Shown: positions 1-11,300 of the stretch, in pieces
Layout of the letters: the number at the start of each line of letters is the position of its first letter
How positions within the stretch are numbered: position 1 is the stretch's first letter
From: Mytilus trossulus
Lineage: Eukaryota > Mollusca > Bivalvia > Mytilida > Mytilidae
Direction of reading: 5' to 3'
Assembly: GCF_036588685.1 (NCBI RefSeq)
Contig: NC_086384.1
Location: 13,964,195 to 14,028,194, forward strand
Length of the DNA: 64,000 nt
Notes under the pieces: model-generated
What the model saw: only the letters and a program-made list of their open reading frames with translations
Told to the model about the DNA's origin: nothing
The model's database searches: none
Position numbers and translations under genes: made by a program

Positions 1-457
1 GTCCTCCTTTACGAAGTTCTTCAACAACTTTTGGAGTTAGATCAATTATTGATCTTACTAAATGGTCGTCATTGCTTTCACATAAACTGTCAGATTCCGG
101 TTCAATTGTATCATTTTCAGTATCTTCGTTTACATCTAAGTCTTCTGTAAGATAGCTCCCTAATTCATTATTGGATGTATCACAATCATTTGCCCAGAAT
201 TCATCATCTAATGGAATATTTGGGGATGGTGTGGAAAATTTTATTTTTTTACAAAATGGTGACCTGGTTGGAGTTGATCGCGATGATGGATGTAAAGATT
301 TGATTTTTGGTGTAGATCCGATTTCTCTCTCTTTTTCCACTGTATCGGTGCTTTTCACAATTATATGGCTTTTTTCGATGCCTTTCTTTTTGTCTGTCAA
401 TTTTCGTCGTCGTCTTCTTGACCTTTGTTTCTCCAATCGGGATTTTTTTCTGCTCAT
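1..457 (-). CDS. Partial basic, Ser-rich, probably nuclear protein (5' coding end; runs off the left edge)
   Basis: The minus strand is open from an ATG at 457-455 to the left edge (152 codons, no stop). I do not recognise the protein. The first ~25 residues are strongly basic (MSRKKSRLEKQRSRRRRRK), like a nuclear localisation signal. Next comes a Ser/Thr/Pro-rich stretch with several SP or TP sites (STPKIKS, RSTPTRSPF, FSTPSPN), then an acidic segment (residues ~85-135) containing a DDEFW motif. A TAA codon lies in frame two codons before the ATG. A 3' splice-like site (ATCAATCTTTCAG) ends just upstream near 474, so this is probably the first coding exon behind a 5' UTR exon further right. 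The plus-strand open frame over the same bases is its shadow. Four copies of a 31-bp repeat lie 150-260 bp upstream. A transposon-encoded protein is possible, but no element ends are visible. Confidence 0.55.
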   Translation of the reverse strand, partial: MSRKKSRLEKQRSRRRRRKLTDKKKGIEKSHIIVKSTDTVEKEREIGSTPKIKSLHPSSRSTPTRSPFCKKIKFSTPSPNIPLDDEFWANDCDTSNNELGSYLTEDLDVNEDTENDTIEPESDSLCESNDDHLVRSIIDLTPKVVEELRKGG

Positions 458-600
458 CCTTTACACATCTGAAAGATTGATAATGTAATTATGATTAGAT
501 ATATTGGCCGGGTATTGTCTTACATTTCTTTAGAATCATCATACATTTAAATTTGGTCGATATAACATATATGTATATATGTCTCTGATATAACTTTACA

Positions 601-715
601 ACAATGTGACCGTTAGCATATTCTTTCAAAGATGTGACCGTTAGCATATTTCATTCAGAGATGTGACCGTTAGCATATTTCATTCAAAAGATGTGACCGT
701 TAGCATATTTTATTT
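601..715 (-). repeat. Four tandem ~31-bp repeats, each with a Myb-type TAACGG site
   Basis: The motif 'gatgtgaccgttagcatatt' occurs four times in a row at ~31-bp spacing. Read on the minus strand, each unit holds CTAACGGTCACAT, which contains the Myb consensus YAACGG. The array sits 145-260 bp upstream of the ATG of the basic protein at 457 and is in the right place to be a promoter array. That role is inferred. Confidence 0.5.
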
Positions 716-2332
716 TAAAAAAAAACAGCTGTCTAATCGCCATTTCAGTTAAATGTGTATTTGGTTACTTGTCTAAATCATCTTGTTTTTATACATGAGA
801 TGCTATGCTAGCCTTTTGCACATTTATATCTTTAAAATAATAAAAATATCAGATGCATGGTTGTACATACCCAAATATTTCGTTTACTTGCAGCATTAAG
901 GATTGAAACTCTTGTCTTGCAAACTATTATATTTGTTTAAATCGGTTGAATGTCAAAACTGATTCTACACATACAAATACAGAGACAGATAGAGAGGAAC
1001 CGGAGGCCGGTGATTTTTTACGTTCGCTTTTCAACAAGTTAATAAATGTCATGAAATATTATCGAAGACGCTATATTCTCGCCTCGTGTTACTCTATGTT
1101 ATCATTTATCTTTCTACAACGTACAAAAAGAAAGAACATTCTGCAAATATCAATGTTGTGTTTACACTTTGCAGACGGTACATGATCCGCTCACGGTTTT
1201 TGAGAGTGTTTGTAAAGTAAGGACGTTTAACATGAAAAAGTAATGCTAAACCATATCAGAATTGACCCCTGCTATGTGCTCGTCAATATATTTTTACCTA
1301 TACATGCTTTCATGGCAAATTAATCATAGATTTCTTACATTTGTTCACTTCGAAATTGCAAAAATGGCGGCTTGAAACTTACAAATATCACGTGACTCGT
1401 GACGTACGTTGTAGATCCTGATTAAGGCAATAATATATTTATAAGAATATTGTGATGACACCTAAAATTTTTATTTGTCAAAACATCTAGTGTAAATAAA
1501 AAGAAACAAATATACATTTACTACTGTTTATATTAAACTTAATACATGGTTAACAAAGGTAGAAACTATTGGTAGTATAAGTAGTATCTTTCTGTTTACA
1601 TTCACCAAAACCCCACGGAAATCTCACATGCGTAGGTGCGTTCTAAAAGTCATGTACGTTCGTACAACAAAGTTTACATTAAGAATTATAGTTGTCCCGA
1701 ATAAACAGCTGTCATGGATGCTAAGAGCTATTAGGGAAACAATTATTTTAATAAAAATATAAATCTTTGTAAGATCTAGTAGATCAAATACTTATAGTTT
1801 TTCACTTGCTTTCCATCACGATATAATTTTCCAACACTGTGACAACCGAATCACCCACCGTGACAGCATTTTGTCCAATCACGGAAAGGATTTTCGAGCA
1901 TGCGTAGTCTGTTGCCATAGTGAAGCGTCCTTAAGTTCAAAGGGCACAAACCGAAACTATACCGCGGACTACGTCGGAAAAAATATAAGAAAGAAAATAC
2001 CAAAAAATTACGAATAAAGGCAAATTGACAAGCGAGGTTCCTTACCGGAAAATGAACAAGCAACAATATAGCCTTTTTAGTTTTTCAACATTTCCATATT
2101 TTTTAGTTACAAAAGATACATTATAAAGTGCAAACGTGTATGACCAACATTTCGACAGAGACAACATTTTAGAAGCCTACCAGTAACTAAGAAATGAAGA
2201 ACAGCCATGAAACATCCTTATCGTGTTTGTTACTGTGCGTAAAAATTGTTTTCAGGAATGTAAAATTATTTTGTTTCCTGTGCATATGATGATTTAATGA
2301 TCATATATGTGGAAGGACAGTTTGACTGTACC

Positions 2333-2475
2333 TGGTGTGTGTAATGATTTTTTTTTTCATGAGGGATTGTTTTTTTTTCGTGTGTGTGAAATGATTTTGT
2401 TTCACGTACGTTAAATTATTTTATTTCATGTGTGTTAAATGATTTCGGTTCATGTGTGTGAAATATTTTTTCCAT
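2333..2475. repeat. Degenerate ~31-bp tandem repeat
   Basis: About five degenerate units of the type 'ttcatgtgtgtgaaatgatt', T- and GTG-rich. No coding content. Confidence 0.5.
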
Positions 2476-3229
2476 GAACTGATACATCAATTTATCTCTA
2501 TTGTTAAAGATATTTTGACTACGTAAACAACATATATAAATTTAAACAGTATATATACTATAGTGACATCCTGTAATACGATACATGATACAATAACGCC
2601 TGTAAATATAAGCTTGAGGAATTCAAAATGTGTATACAACAAAAGATTTAAATATATATGTAATGTCAGAATCGGATACAAGGTTAGATAATTAGATAGA
2701 TAATATTCTGTCGTATATTTGACAACAATTTTTCCATTGAGTTCAAGCAACTTATGCATAACGATACAGTGTGTGTTCAGGTGTTACTGTCATAACATAC
2801 ATAACAGGAAGAAAAAAAACACGGAGTTGCTTACCTTTTAAAATGGTACACTAATAATATTATTTAAAAACAAACACTGTTTATGCTTAAATGTTGTTTT
2901 AGCAAGAACGCAGGCAAATTTATTTTAAAAGAACGAAGATTGATATTCAGATAAGTCACTTGTGATTACAAATCAGAAAAGATACAAACAATATCACATA
3001 TGCGGGCGATGTTGGTGTATATCATGTATATATTGCTTCTAAAGTAATGTGGAAAGGGGGGGGGGGGGTTCTAAACCATATAAAAATCGTCCGTTTGTAA
3101 AAAATTCTGGTTCTGAGATGACCATTTAGAAATGTATGTCAAAGTTGAGGCATACGTTTAAAAAATGAGACAAAAAAAGTCCCGTCGTTTTAGTTTGGTT
3201 CGTAAATGAAAGAACATCATCAATATAAA

Positions 3230-3620
3230 TATGTGAATGGAAATTGGGAATATGTCAAAGAGACAACATCCCTACCAAAGAGCAGATATCAACCGAAGGC
3301 AACCAATTGGTCTTCACTTCAGCGAGCAATTTTCGCAACCGGAGTTGGGCCTCAGCTGACCCCTAAATAAAAAAGTGTACTAGTTCAGTGAAAATGAACA
3401 TACTACAAAACTCGAAAACATATAAATGAACTATTAAATGAAAACAAAAGACACCATACAAGACTAACAATAGACAGAGGCTCAAGACACGGGACAGGCG
3501 CAATGGTGTTTTGTGAGATCAGAAATTTCCTTCTATACCTCTCGCCAATTTAGAATAAACAAACACACAAATGTCTCATTGGCAATCATACCACATCTTT
3601 TATTTATATATATTGTACAG
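3230..3620 (+). repeat. Dispersed mussel-type repeat, copy 1
   Basis: It begins 'gaatggaaattgggaata' and continues with 'gtcaaagagacaacatcc', 'tgtactagttcagtgaaaat' and 'gacgggacaggcgcaa'-like blocks in the same order as at 10895-11180 and 29865-30180. It ends with the 'ggcaatcataccacatct' terminus shared with the reverse-oriented family. There is no open frame of note, so this looks like a non-autonomous element. Confidence 0.65.
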
Positions 3621-5346
3621 TATACAAACAGTTAAAATCAGTTTAAAAACAGTTCGAGACTGATGTAAGAATATAACTGAATGTGTAATCAAATATCTTG
3701 TATCTTTGATCTTCTTGTTTGACAATAGTCTGCAGGATCTCTGACTCTTATAAGAGTGTGTTTTGCCTATTTTTGTCAATTACCTTCATAGTTATTGATG
3801 ACTGTTTTATATTTGATATTCTCCCAATTTCCACAAAAAATCTAAACATTTAGTTCCAGACGATATATTTATTAAGGATATATAACACAAAAGTATCATA
3901 ACTGCATAACATCAAGTGAATACACAAATACTATAATGTCATATTACTGTTAACAGGAAAATAACAGTTTGTTAGAACAACCAATATAACTTACATTTTA
4001 TTCTTTGTAAATTATATTTACCTTTATTTTTCTATGGTTCATATGTCGAATACAAAATTGAAAGTTTCTCTTTCAATCCTTTTCAAAATCAGATGATGCA
4101 TTTATTGATAGTCAATTAGCCATATAATAAAAATATACGAATTTACACGACAACACAACGTGCTTGGTATCATAATGCGTTATAGCATGTTTTTCACTTA
4201 TTTTCTATTAGAAAGTTAACTTAGGATAATACAAAACAGATTACGTTAATTTGTAAAAGGGTCCAGAAAAGGGAATTTATTCACAAATTATACCTTATAC
4301 CTAACACAAGTTACCTGCTTTTTACACATGTAATGCTGTTGTAACTGGCGGGGGAACAAGTCTCTCATTAAGTGTCCATTTTACCAGAAAATTCAATATA
4401 TCCAAAATATAAAACATGTTCATCTTTTTTCTTTCGTTTGGTCATGCTTTTATCTTAATTTCTTTGATTTGTTGTTATTGATGATATCGTTTTTGATTTC
4501 TTTTTTACTTTCATCTATACAGCGATCCATATTTTTATTATACTAAGTCTGGATAGCTTATTATAAGTTGAGTTATAACTTGAATTGACAAACTGTTGCA
4601 GTGGTAAATTGAAGCAAATAAGATCAAAGGACCGTAACTCGGAGAGAAAAAAATGGAATCGTAATTTCTTGTCCATATGTACATCGACATAGTATGTCAT
4701 ATTATCTAAAAAGTTTTCATAAAATTATGTTGTGTGGTTTCCGAGGTGTTACAATGGCATACAGTAGTATAATGAAGCACATACATTTTCGAAGGGCATA
4801 AACTCTAGAAAAAAAATTGAAACGTAATTTCTTGTCGATATGCACATCTAAAAAGGTTTCATGAAATTCTGTTGTGTGGTTTAAGATGAGTTAACTTCTG
4901 ATAACAAGAAACCAGACAGATAGATGGGTAAAAAACATTATTCCCTCCACCCTTTCGTTGCGTGGGGTATAATAATGGAGAGTTTGAACAAAAGATTTAC
5001 GTCACATGTGTAATGAGATTCGTAGGTATTGTATAAGGCCTAAGGTTACATAAAATGTACACGAAACGTCAATAAACAGTACAATCTAAATAGCGTTGAT
5101 TAATGTATGTTTAAAAATACAATACTATGTACACGAACAACACATAAAAAGTTTTTCAAGCTGCCTATAGTAAAAACATATTGTGGACTTTACTTTTTTT
5201 CAAATTCAATCTCCCTTCTTGTATACATTTCTTGTATAATCCTGTTCATAAAGGTACAAAAAAGCCATGCATTTGCTCTGGTTTTACAAACTCTCATATG
5301 ATTATCAAATTAAATGCCTGTTAACTCTATTGATACATCATCAGCG

Positions 5347-8300
5347 CTATCCATTTCCATTGTCAAAAACGCCACTATCATTTCTTACAATAATCTGTTT
5401 TGGTTGAATACTTTCTCTATGAACTGGTGATGTCTGTCCAGTTAATTTATGATTATAACTTTCTAGACCGCTTGTAATGACTTCTGTTCCTTCAGTGCTA
5501 CCATTCGAAACTGAAACTATAATAATCAGAATATGTTATCAATAATACAAAAGTAACAAAGAAGAACTTAATGTATAGGCTGATCAAAAATCTTTTCTAT
5601 GGCATTGTTTGTTATTTTGAAGCCGTCACGTAATATATTAGTCTTAGATAGCTTGTGTGAAGATAAAAATCTAGAGATGAAATTATCTGATAAATTTGAT
5701 TGGATTGACAAATTTTATTATTATTTCTAAAATGCACATAATCAAAATAACCAGATTACAAAAATTGTTTGATACAAAACATTTGACATACTTTACTTAC
5801 TATCCTTACCTGTTAAATAAATGTAAATCAAATTCCAGCAATTCTTTAATATCTGAAGGTAGTGATACTATAACATGTATTATGTGATAAAAAGCTTTGG
5901 TTTTAGTTCCAAACTTTACATTTTTCATTGATACCTATTTAGCCCCATTGTTAATATTTCCCAAACATTATCCCTTCTAGCTAATAGATCAGATTTCATC
6001 ACCAATGTTTTTATAGTTAAAAACATCTGTTAACATCGCTATGTATTGGTCCATGCTTCAATAGCCCTAATCGAACATTTACTGGTATTGATGTTATAAT
6101 ACCTACCCGAAACCAATTCACCATATGTCTGTAGAAAACCTGATTCTTTATCACAGGACATTGGCGGACGTGGAAATTCTGAAAAATACAATGGTATTTT
6201 GTACACGAACATGTTTTCCAATTATATAATATAGCAGGTTATATAAATATAAAAAGGTCAAAAAATCCACCAGTCGTCACTATTGAGTTAATAATTTCAT
6301 AAAAGATTGATTTTCAAAATAACTTATAATGAATAATATGTTGCATGGTCAATATTTCTTGAGCAATGGCATTGTATCGTTATACTAATGATCGTGATAT
6401 AAAGGTTTTTGCAAAGCTCGTCACAATCATTTTGATTTTTTCTTAAAGTCAACTTCTGAAAATATTTTGTAGTAAATGTAAATACTAGTATTTGGTTTTG
6501 TTTTTGGTGTATAGTTATGTCGAAAAAAATTATACTTCGTTTTTGTTATTCCTATAGATTAGAAAAAAATCAGCAGAAGTAGAATTATCAGTTGTGTTGG
6601 TTGTACTTATAGTTGTGTTCTGTGATTTTGTGTATATGTTTAAACAAGTACGACGTGAAGACTTACCTTCAGACCCGTGTTCTGTGATGTTGTTTATATG
6701 TGTAAACAAATACGACGTGAAGACTTACCTTCAGACCCGTGTTCTGTGATGTTGTGTATATGTGTGAACAAATACGACGTGAAGACTTACCTTCAGACCC
6801 GTGTTTTGTAATGTTGTGTATATGTGTAAACAAATACGACGAGAAGACTTACCTTCAGACCCGTGTTCTGTGATGTTGTGTATATGTGTAAACAAATACG
6901 ACGTGAAGACTTACCTTCAGACCCGTGTTCTGTGATTTTGTGTATATGTGTAAACAAATACGACGTGAAGACTTACCTTCAGACCCGTGTTCTGTGATGT
7001 TGTGTATATGTGTAAACACATACGACGTGAAGACTTACCTTCAGACCCGTGTTCTGTGATTTTATGTATATGTTTAAACAAGTACGACGTGAAGACTTAC
7101 CTTCAGACCCGTGTTCTGTGATGTTGTGTATATGTGTAAACAAATATGACGTGAAGACTTACCTTCAGACCAGTATCCACTACTGACCTCATCTGAAAGT
7201 TAAAAGTATAATAAAGATACCAGATTTTAAACACATTTTTTATCCTAAGGATGTTCGCTACTCTTGGTTTTTTTTCATTCTTTTGCTAGATTTTCGTAAT
7301 CCTCGTTTTATCCATGTAGTGCCATACAAATCTTTTGCCCATTAAACCCTACTTTTCTTTTTATTATTGTATTACATACAGTGTAGATATCTTCTTTGAA
7401 CATCTTACAAAATCCTTTTTATTTTTTCATCGTTTTCAAAGTAAAAAGGTGCCAATGTTAAGTGTATGAAAAATCTATAGAGAATTATCCGTCTAAAATT
7501 TTCTAATGCTTATACCTCAAAAACAAGCATATGAACACTTTATTTTGTTCTGCCGTTTTAGGTCCTTTCATTCCAAACTATCAATTTAAAAAATTCTTTT
7601 AAAAAGCTTGCTATTTTGAAACAGAGTAGCAAATTTCCTCAAAGTGTCGATTAAGGAAATACGGGTACTTATAACTTTATTTCAATATGTATAAAATTGC
7701 ATAAAAACACACATTTCTAGTTATCAAATGTACCAGGCTTATAATTTAAGACGCCGTATGCGCGTTTCTTCTACATATGACTCATCAGTGACGCTCAGAT
7801 AAAAAAAAGTTTGAAAGCAAAACAAGTACAAAATTTAAGAGCATTGATGACCCAAATTTTCAAATTGTTGTGACATACACAGCTAAGGTTGTGTACCTCA
7901 TATTTCTATTTAAGAAATAATTCCTTCGTGTCATGCTCTATGCTCATTTTAACATGGGTAGGCATTATATTTGTCGATATTTTACACTGAGCGTTATGAT
8001 TATTTCGATTCTAATAGGACAAAAACAGTATTTTTATAGGTCGAAGCGTACGAAAATACCGTAAAAACGGTTTGGCTTTTCCCATTCCCTCCCCGATGAG
8101 TCTGTGCATTACATTTCATATTGTATAAGTTTAAAAACTACAAGCAGGGTAAATATATGTTGTTTCATAAAAATATATAATAAAAGTTTATGCTAGCTGC
8201 TTAAATATATACATTTTAAAGGATAACGATGGAAATAACATTAATATACACAGTAAGCTTATGCGCATGTGTCAAACATATTTTTTATGCTCATTAGAAC

Positions 8301-11300
8301 ACGGCTTTGTTTACAAAGCGTAATAAGGACGTCATATTAGAATGCTCAATAATGAAGTACATCTACAGATTAATTATCGCATACCATGGTTAACATTAAA
8401 TTTCTTTCAAAGTCAAAAACACTTGACTTCCTTAAAACAATTGGTGTCTTGTTGGAAAGGATATCAATTGTTGACTAAAATTACTTAACTATGTGTTTAA
8501 GATTAAACCTACCTGTATTTTGATCTAAACTTTCATGTGAGACTTGTTTCACGGGTTTGAAACTGTGTTCTGTCAGTTGTGCATTCCCAGCGGTTGAATT
8601 TGTATTTAAACTATCTTTATCTAATCTTGGTGCTCGTAATAAAGACATTTGTGTGTGTTTTTCCATACAATCTGCCTGATGTCTATCCTCTGTATTTTCG
8701 GTAATCAATTGTTCTCCGACAGTTATGTCAATTGGATCAACATCTGAATGCTCGACTGGAAATGACATATCTTTCTTACTATCGACGATTTCCGTAATGA
8801 CTATAGGCAATTCTTCTACGTTTCTTATTTCAATGTCTTTAATATTATCTGAACGTCTGTTGTCATTGATTGATTTAATGCTTTGATCGTTTACTTCGTT
8901 CTCAATATTGCCACCGGCTTCATCGTGGTTCCCGTTGACATTGTTCTCATTTTTCATTGTGTTGTTTCTGTTAGCCGAAACCAGAACTTTTCCTTGTTCT
9001 ATTACATCTGCCTCTAAATGGAATCATAATCGACATATAATCTCGAGTGGCCTAAGTTTACAAAAATACTACATACTTTTGGGTTTTTCGGTTATTTCAT
9101 TTATCTTAACTACAATGTATTTTCGTCACAAATAGTATTCAAATACAAGATAACCTTATTTGTATTTTGATAGTGTGTTTGTTGTTTTATTGTTCAAATT
9201 TTAACATCTCTAGATTAGTTTTCTTGTGGTTCAGTTGTTTGGCGTCGTCTGGTAGTTTAGTCGCTTAAAATTTACCATGTATAATATGTTTTTCGTTTAT
9301 GGAGTGCAGTTGAAAGTAGTGATCTTGTAGTTTTGACTTTTGAAAGCTTAATATATTGAAAGACATGGTTTTCCTAAGTGCAGTTGGATGTCTTTAAGGT
9401 CTTATTAATTAAATTTTACTAATTAAAATCTTTGCATAAATTTAATGTTACCTTGATTTGTATAACGCTTGCGCTTTCGTAACAATACAAGAGAAATGAC
9501 TACTGCTATACAGACTACGACCAATACTGACAACACTACAACACTGCAAACAAAAAGTAAAATCACAAAAATACTGAACTCAGAGGAAAATCAATTTGGA
9601 AAGTCCATAATCACATGGCAAAATCAAAAAACAAAACGCATCAAAAACGAATGGACAAGAACTGTCATATTCCTGACTTGGTACAGGCATTTTCAAATGT
9701 AGAAAATGGTGGATTAAACCTGGTTCTATAGCGCTAACCCTCTCACTTTAATAACAGTCTCATCAAATTCCGCTACATTTACATGATGCGTTAAATAAAC
9801 AGTCACAATTAATAAAATAGTCAAAATATGGGTACATCAGTCATCATCGTATAACAATTTTAAAAGGAACAATTTAACAGGACAGTAGTTTGAAAAACAA
9901 TTATTTGATATACTGACTCTTTTTTTTTGTTGTTGTATTCCTATAAGATAAGTATTAACGACAGATATTAGACTTTGGTACAAACTTTCTATTCGTGCAA
10001 GTTAGAGCTAAATAATTACCATAAACACTTGTGTATCGTTGCATATTATATGTAAATGGGGTTTTTTTTTGTTTTTTTTTTAATTAAACACTATGGTAAT
10101 TAAAGTGTGATACCTTGGAAAAACTGTATATAAAAAGTAATGTTTTCAATTAATGGTCTGAATGGTCTTAAAAGACATAAAATACACCACCATAGTAGAT
10201 TACTCTATATACTGTATATCAAATGGATGTTCTTTTTTATGCAGCCGTTATCTAATAGTCCATTTCTATATATGTTGCATTGTTGTTGGGTTTGTTTTTT
10301 TGCCTTTCAAGTGTAATACCACCAAATCATGGTATGTCACATCACCCACGAAAGTAGGTCTAAAAAAATATTCCCTTGAATTTGACAGTTGTAGAAAATA
10401 AACCCTGCATTTCAATGCACTTAAATTTTTCTGAGTCATAAACATGTATGTTGGGTGACTGAAAGCATCATTCTTTTTTTATTTGATGGTCTTATAAAAT
10501 ATTTTGGAAATTTAAGGTTACATAGCTACCAAAACAGGTAACCAGTAAATAACAGTGTAAAAATTGGATTGTTTACTTCCGGTGATAGTTACTTTCTTAT
10601 ATACAATGAAATGTAGTGTGAAATTTTCACTGTAGCACTGGAAAGGATTAAACTTTATTCATTCAAAGTATTTCTTTGGTTGAAATGAAGGTAAAGACTG
10701 CACAAAAAAAAGTGCCAATTTAACAAAGACTTATAGGGGAAAATCAATGATGGTATTACAGTGTTTTAATTGTTTCGTTGTATTCCTCTTATAGCTGATT
10801 GGTTTCCTCCGGATTTTGTTTGTAAATCAGATTTGTTTTCTGATCGATTTATGACTTTTGAACAGCGATATACTACTGTTGCCTTTATTTATGATAAAAT
10901 GGAGAATGGAAATGGGGAATGTGTCAGAGAGACAACAACCCGACCATAGAAAAGCAATGTAGCGAGATGTTCCCGCACCCGAAGGCGTCCTTCAGCAGGC
11001 CCCTAAAAAATATATACTAGTTCAGTGATAATGAACGCCATACTTATTTTCAAATTGTACACAAGAAACTAAAATTAAAATAATACAAGACTAACAAAGG
11101 CCAGAGGCTCCTGACATGGGACAGGCGCAAAAATTCGGCGGGGTTAAAAATGTTTATGAGATTTCAACTCTCCATTATACCTCTAGCCAATGTACGAAAG
11201 AAGAAGCATAAATACACGCACATTTGAAATCCAGCTCAAGAGATGTCCGAGTCTGATGTCAAAAGATGTAACCAAAGAAAATAAACAAAAAGACATTAAT

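Larger units (their letters stand above)
458..5346. other. Intergenic region between the left-edge gene and gene A
   Basis: I find no convincing coding exon here. Around 1360-1400 there are YY1-like (aaaatggcgg) and E-box (tcacgtgac) strings. Around 1880-1915 there are a CCAAT box and an NRF1-like gcatgcg string. Together they could be a promoter for the left-edge gene, but this is weak. A T-rich ~31-bp tandem repeat lies at 2333-2475, a 13-G run at 3056-3068, and a dispersed repeat at 3230-3620. The segment 4988-5180 is homologous to the region just downstream of gene B (29039-29200), so it is probably gene A's 3' UTR or 3' flank. Confidence 0.5.

Noticed and set aside
171-488. Plus-strand open frame at the left edge
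   Set aside because: It is the shadow of the minus-strand frame, which is longer, starts at a good ATG and has sensible composition.
6107-6178. ITIM reading of the YGEL motif
   Set aside because: The residue two before the Tyr is Gln in all three genes, not Ile/Val/Leu/Ser. Only the looser YxxL description is supported.
6615-7170. Regular repeats with constant spacing that resemble a CRISPR array
   Set aside because: Whole 62-bp units are nearly identical with no unique spacers, and the context is an animal intron. It is a minisatellite.
8513-9013. Death domain in the receptor tail
   Set aside because: The sequence is Asn/Asp/Glu-rich and low in hydrophobics, and no six-helix pattern is apparent. 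Only short blocks are conserved between paralogs.
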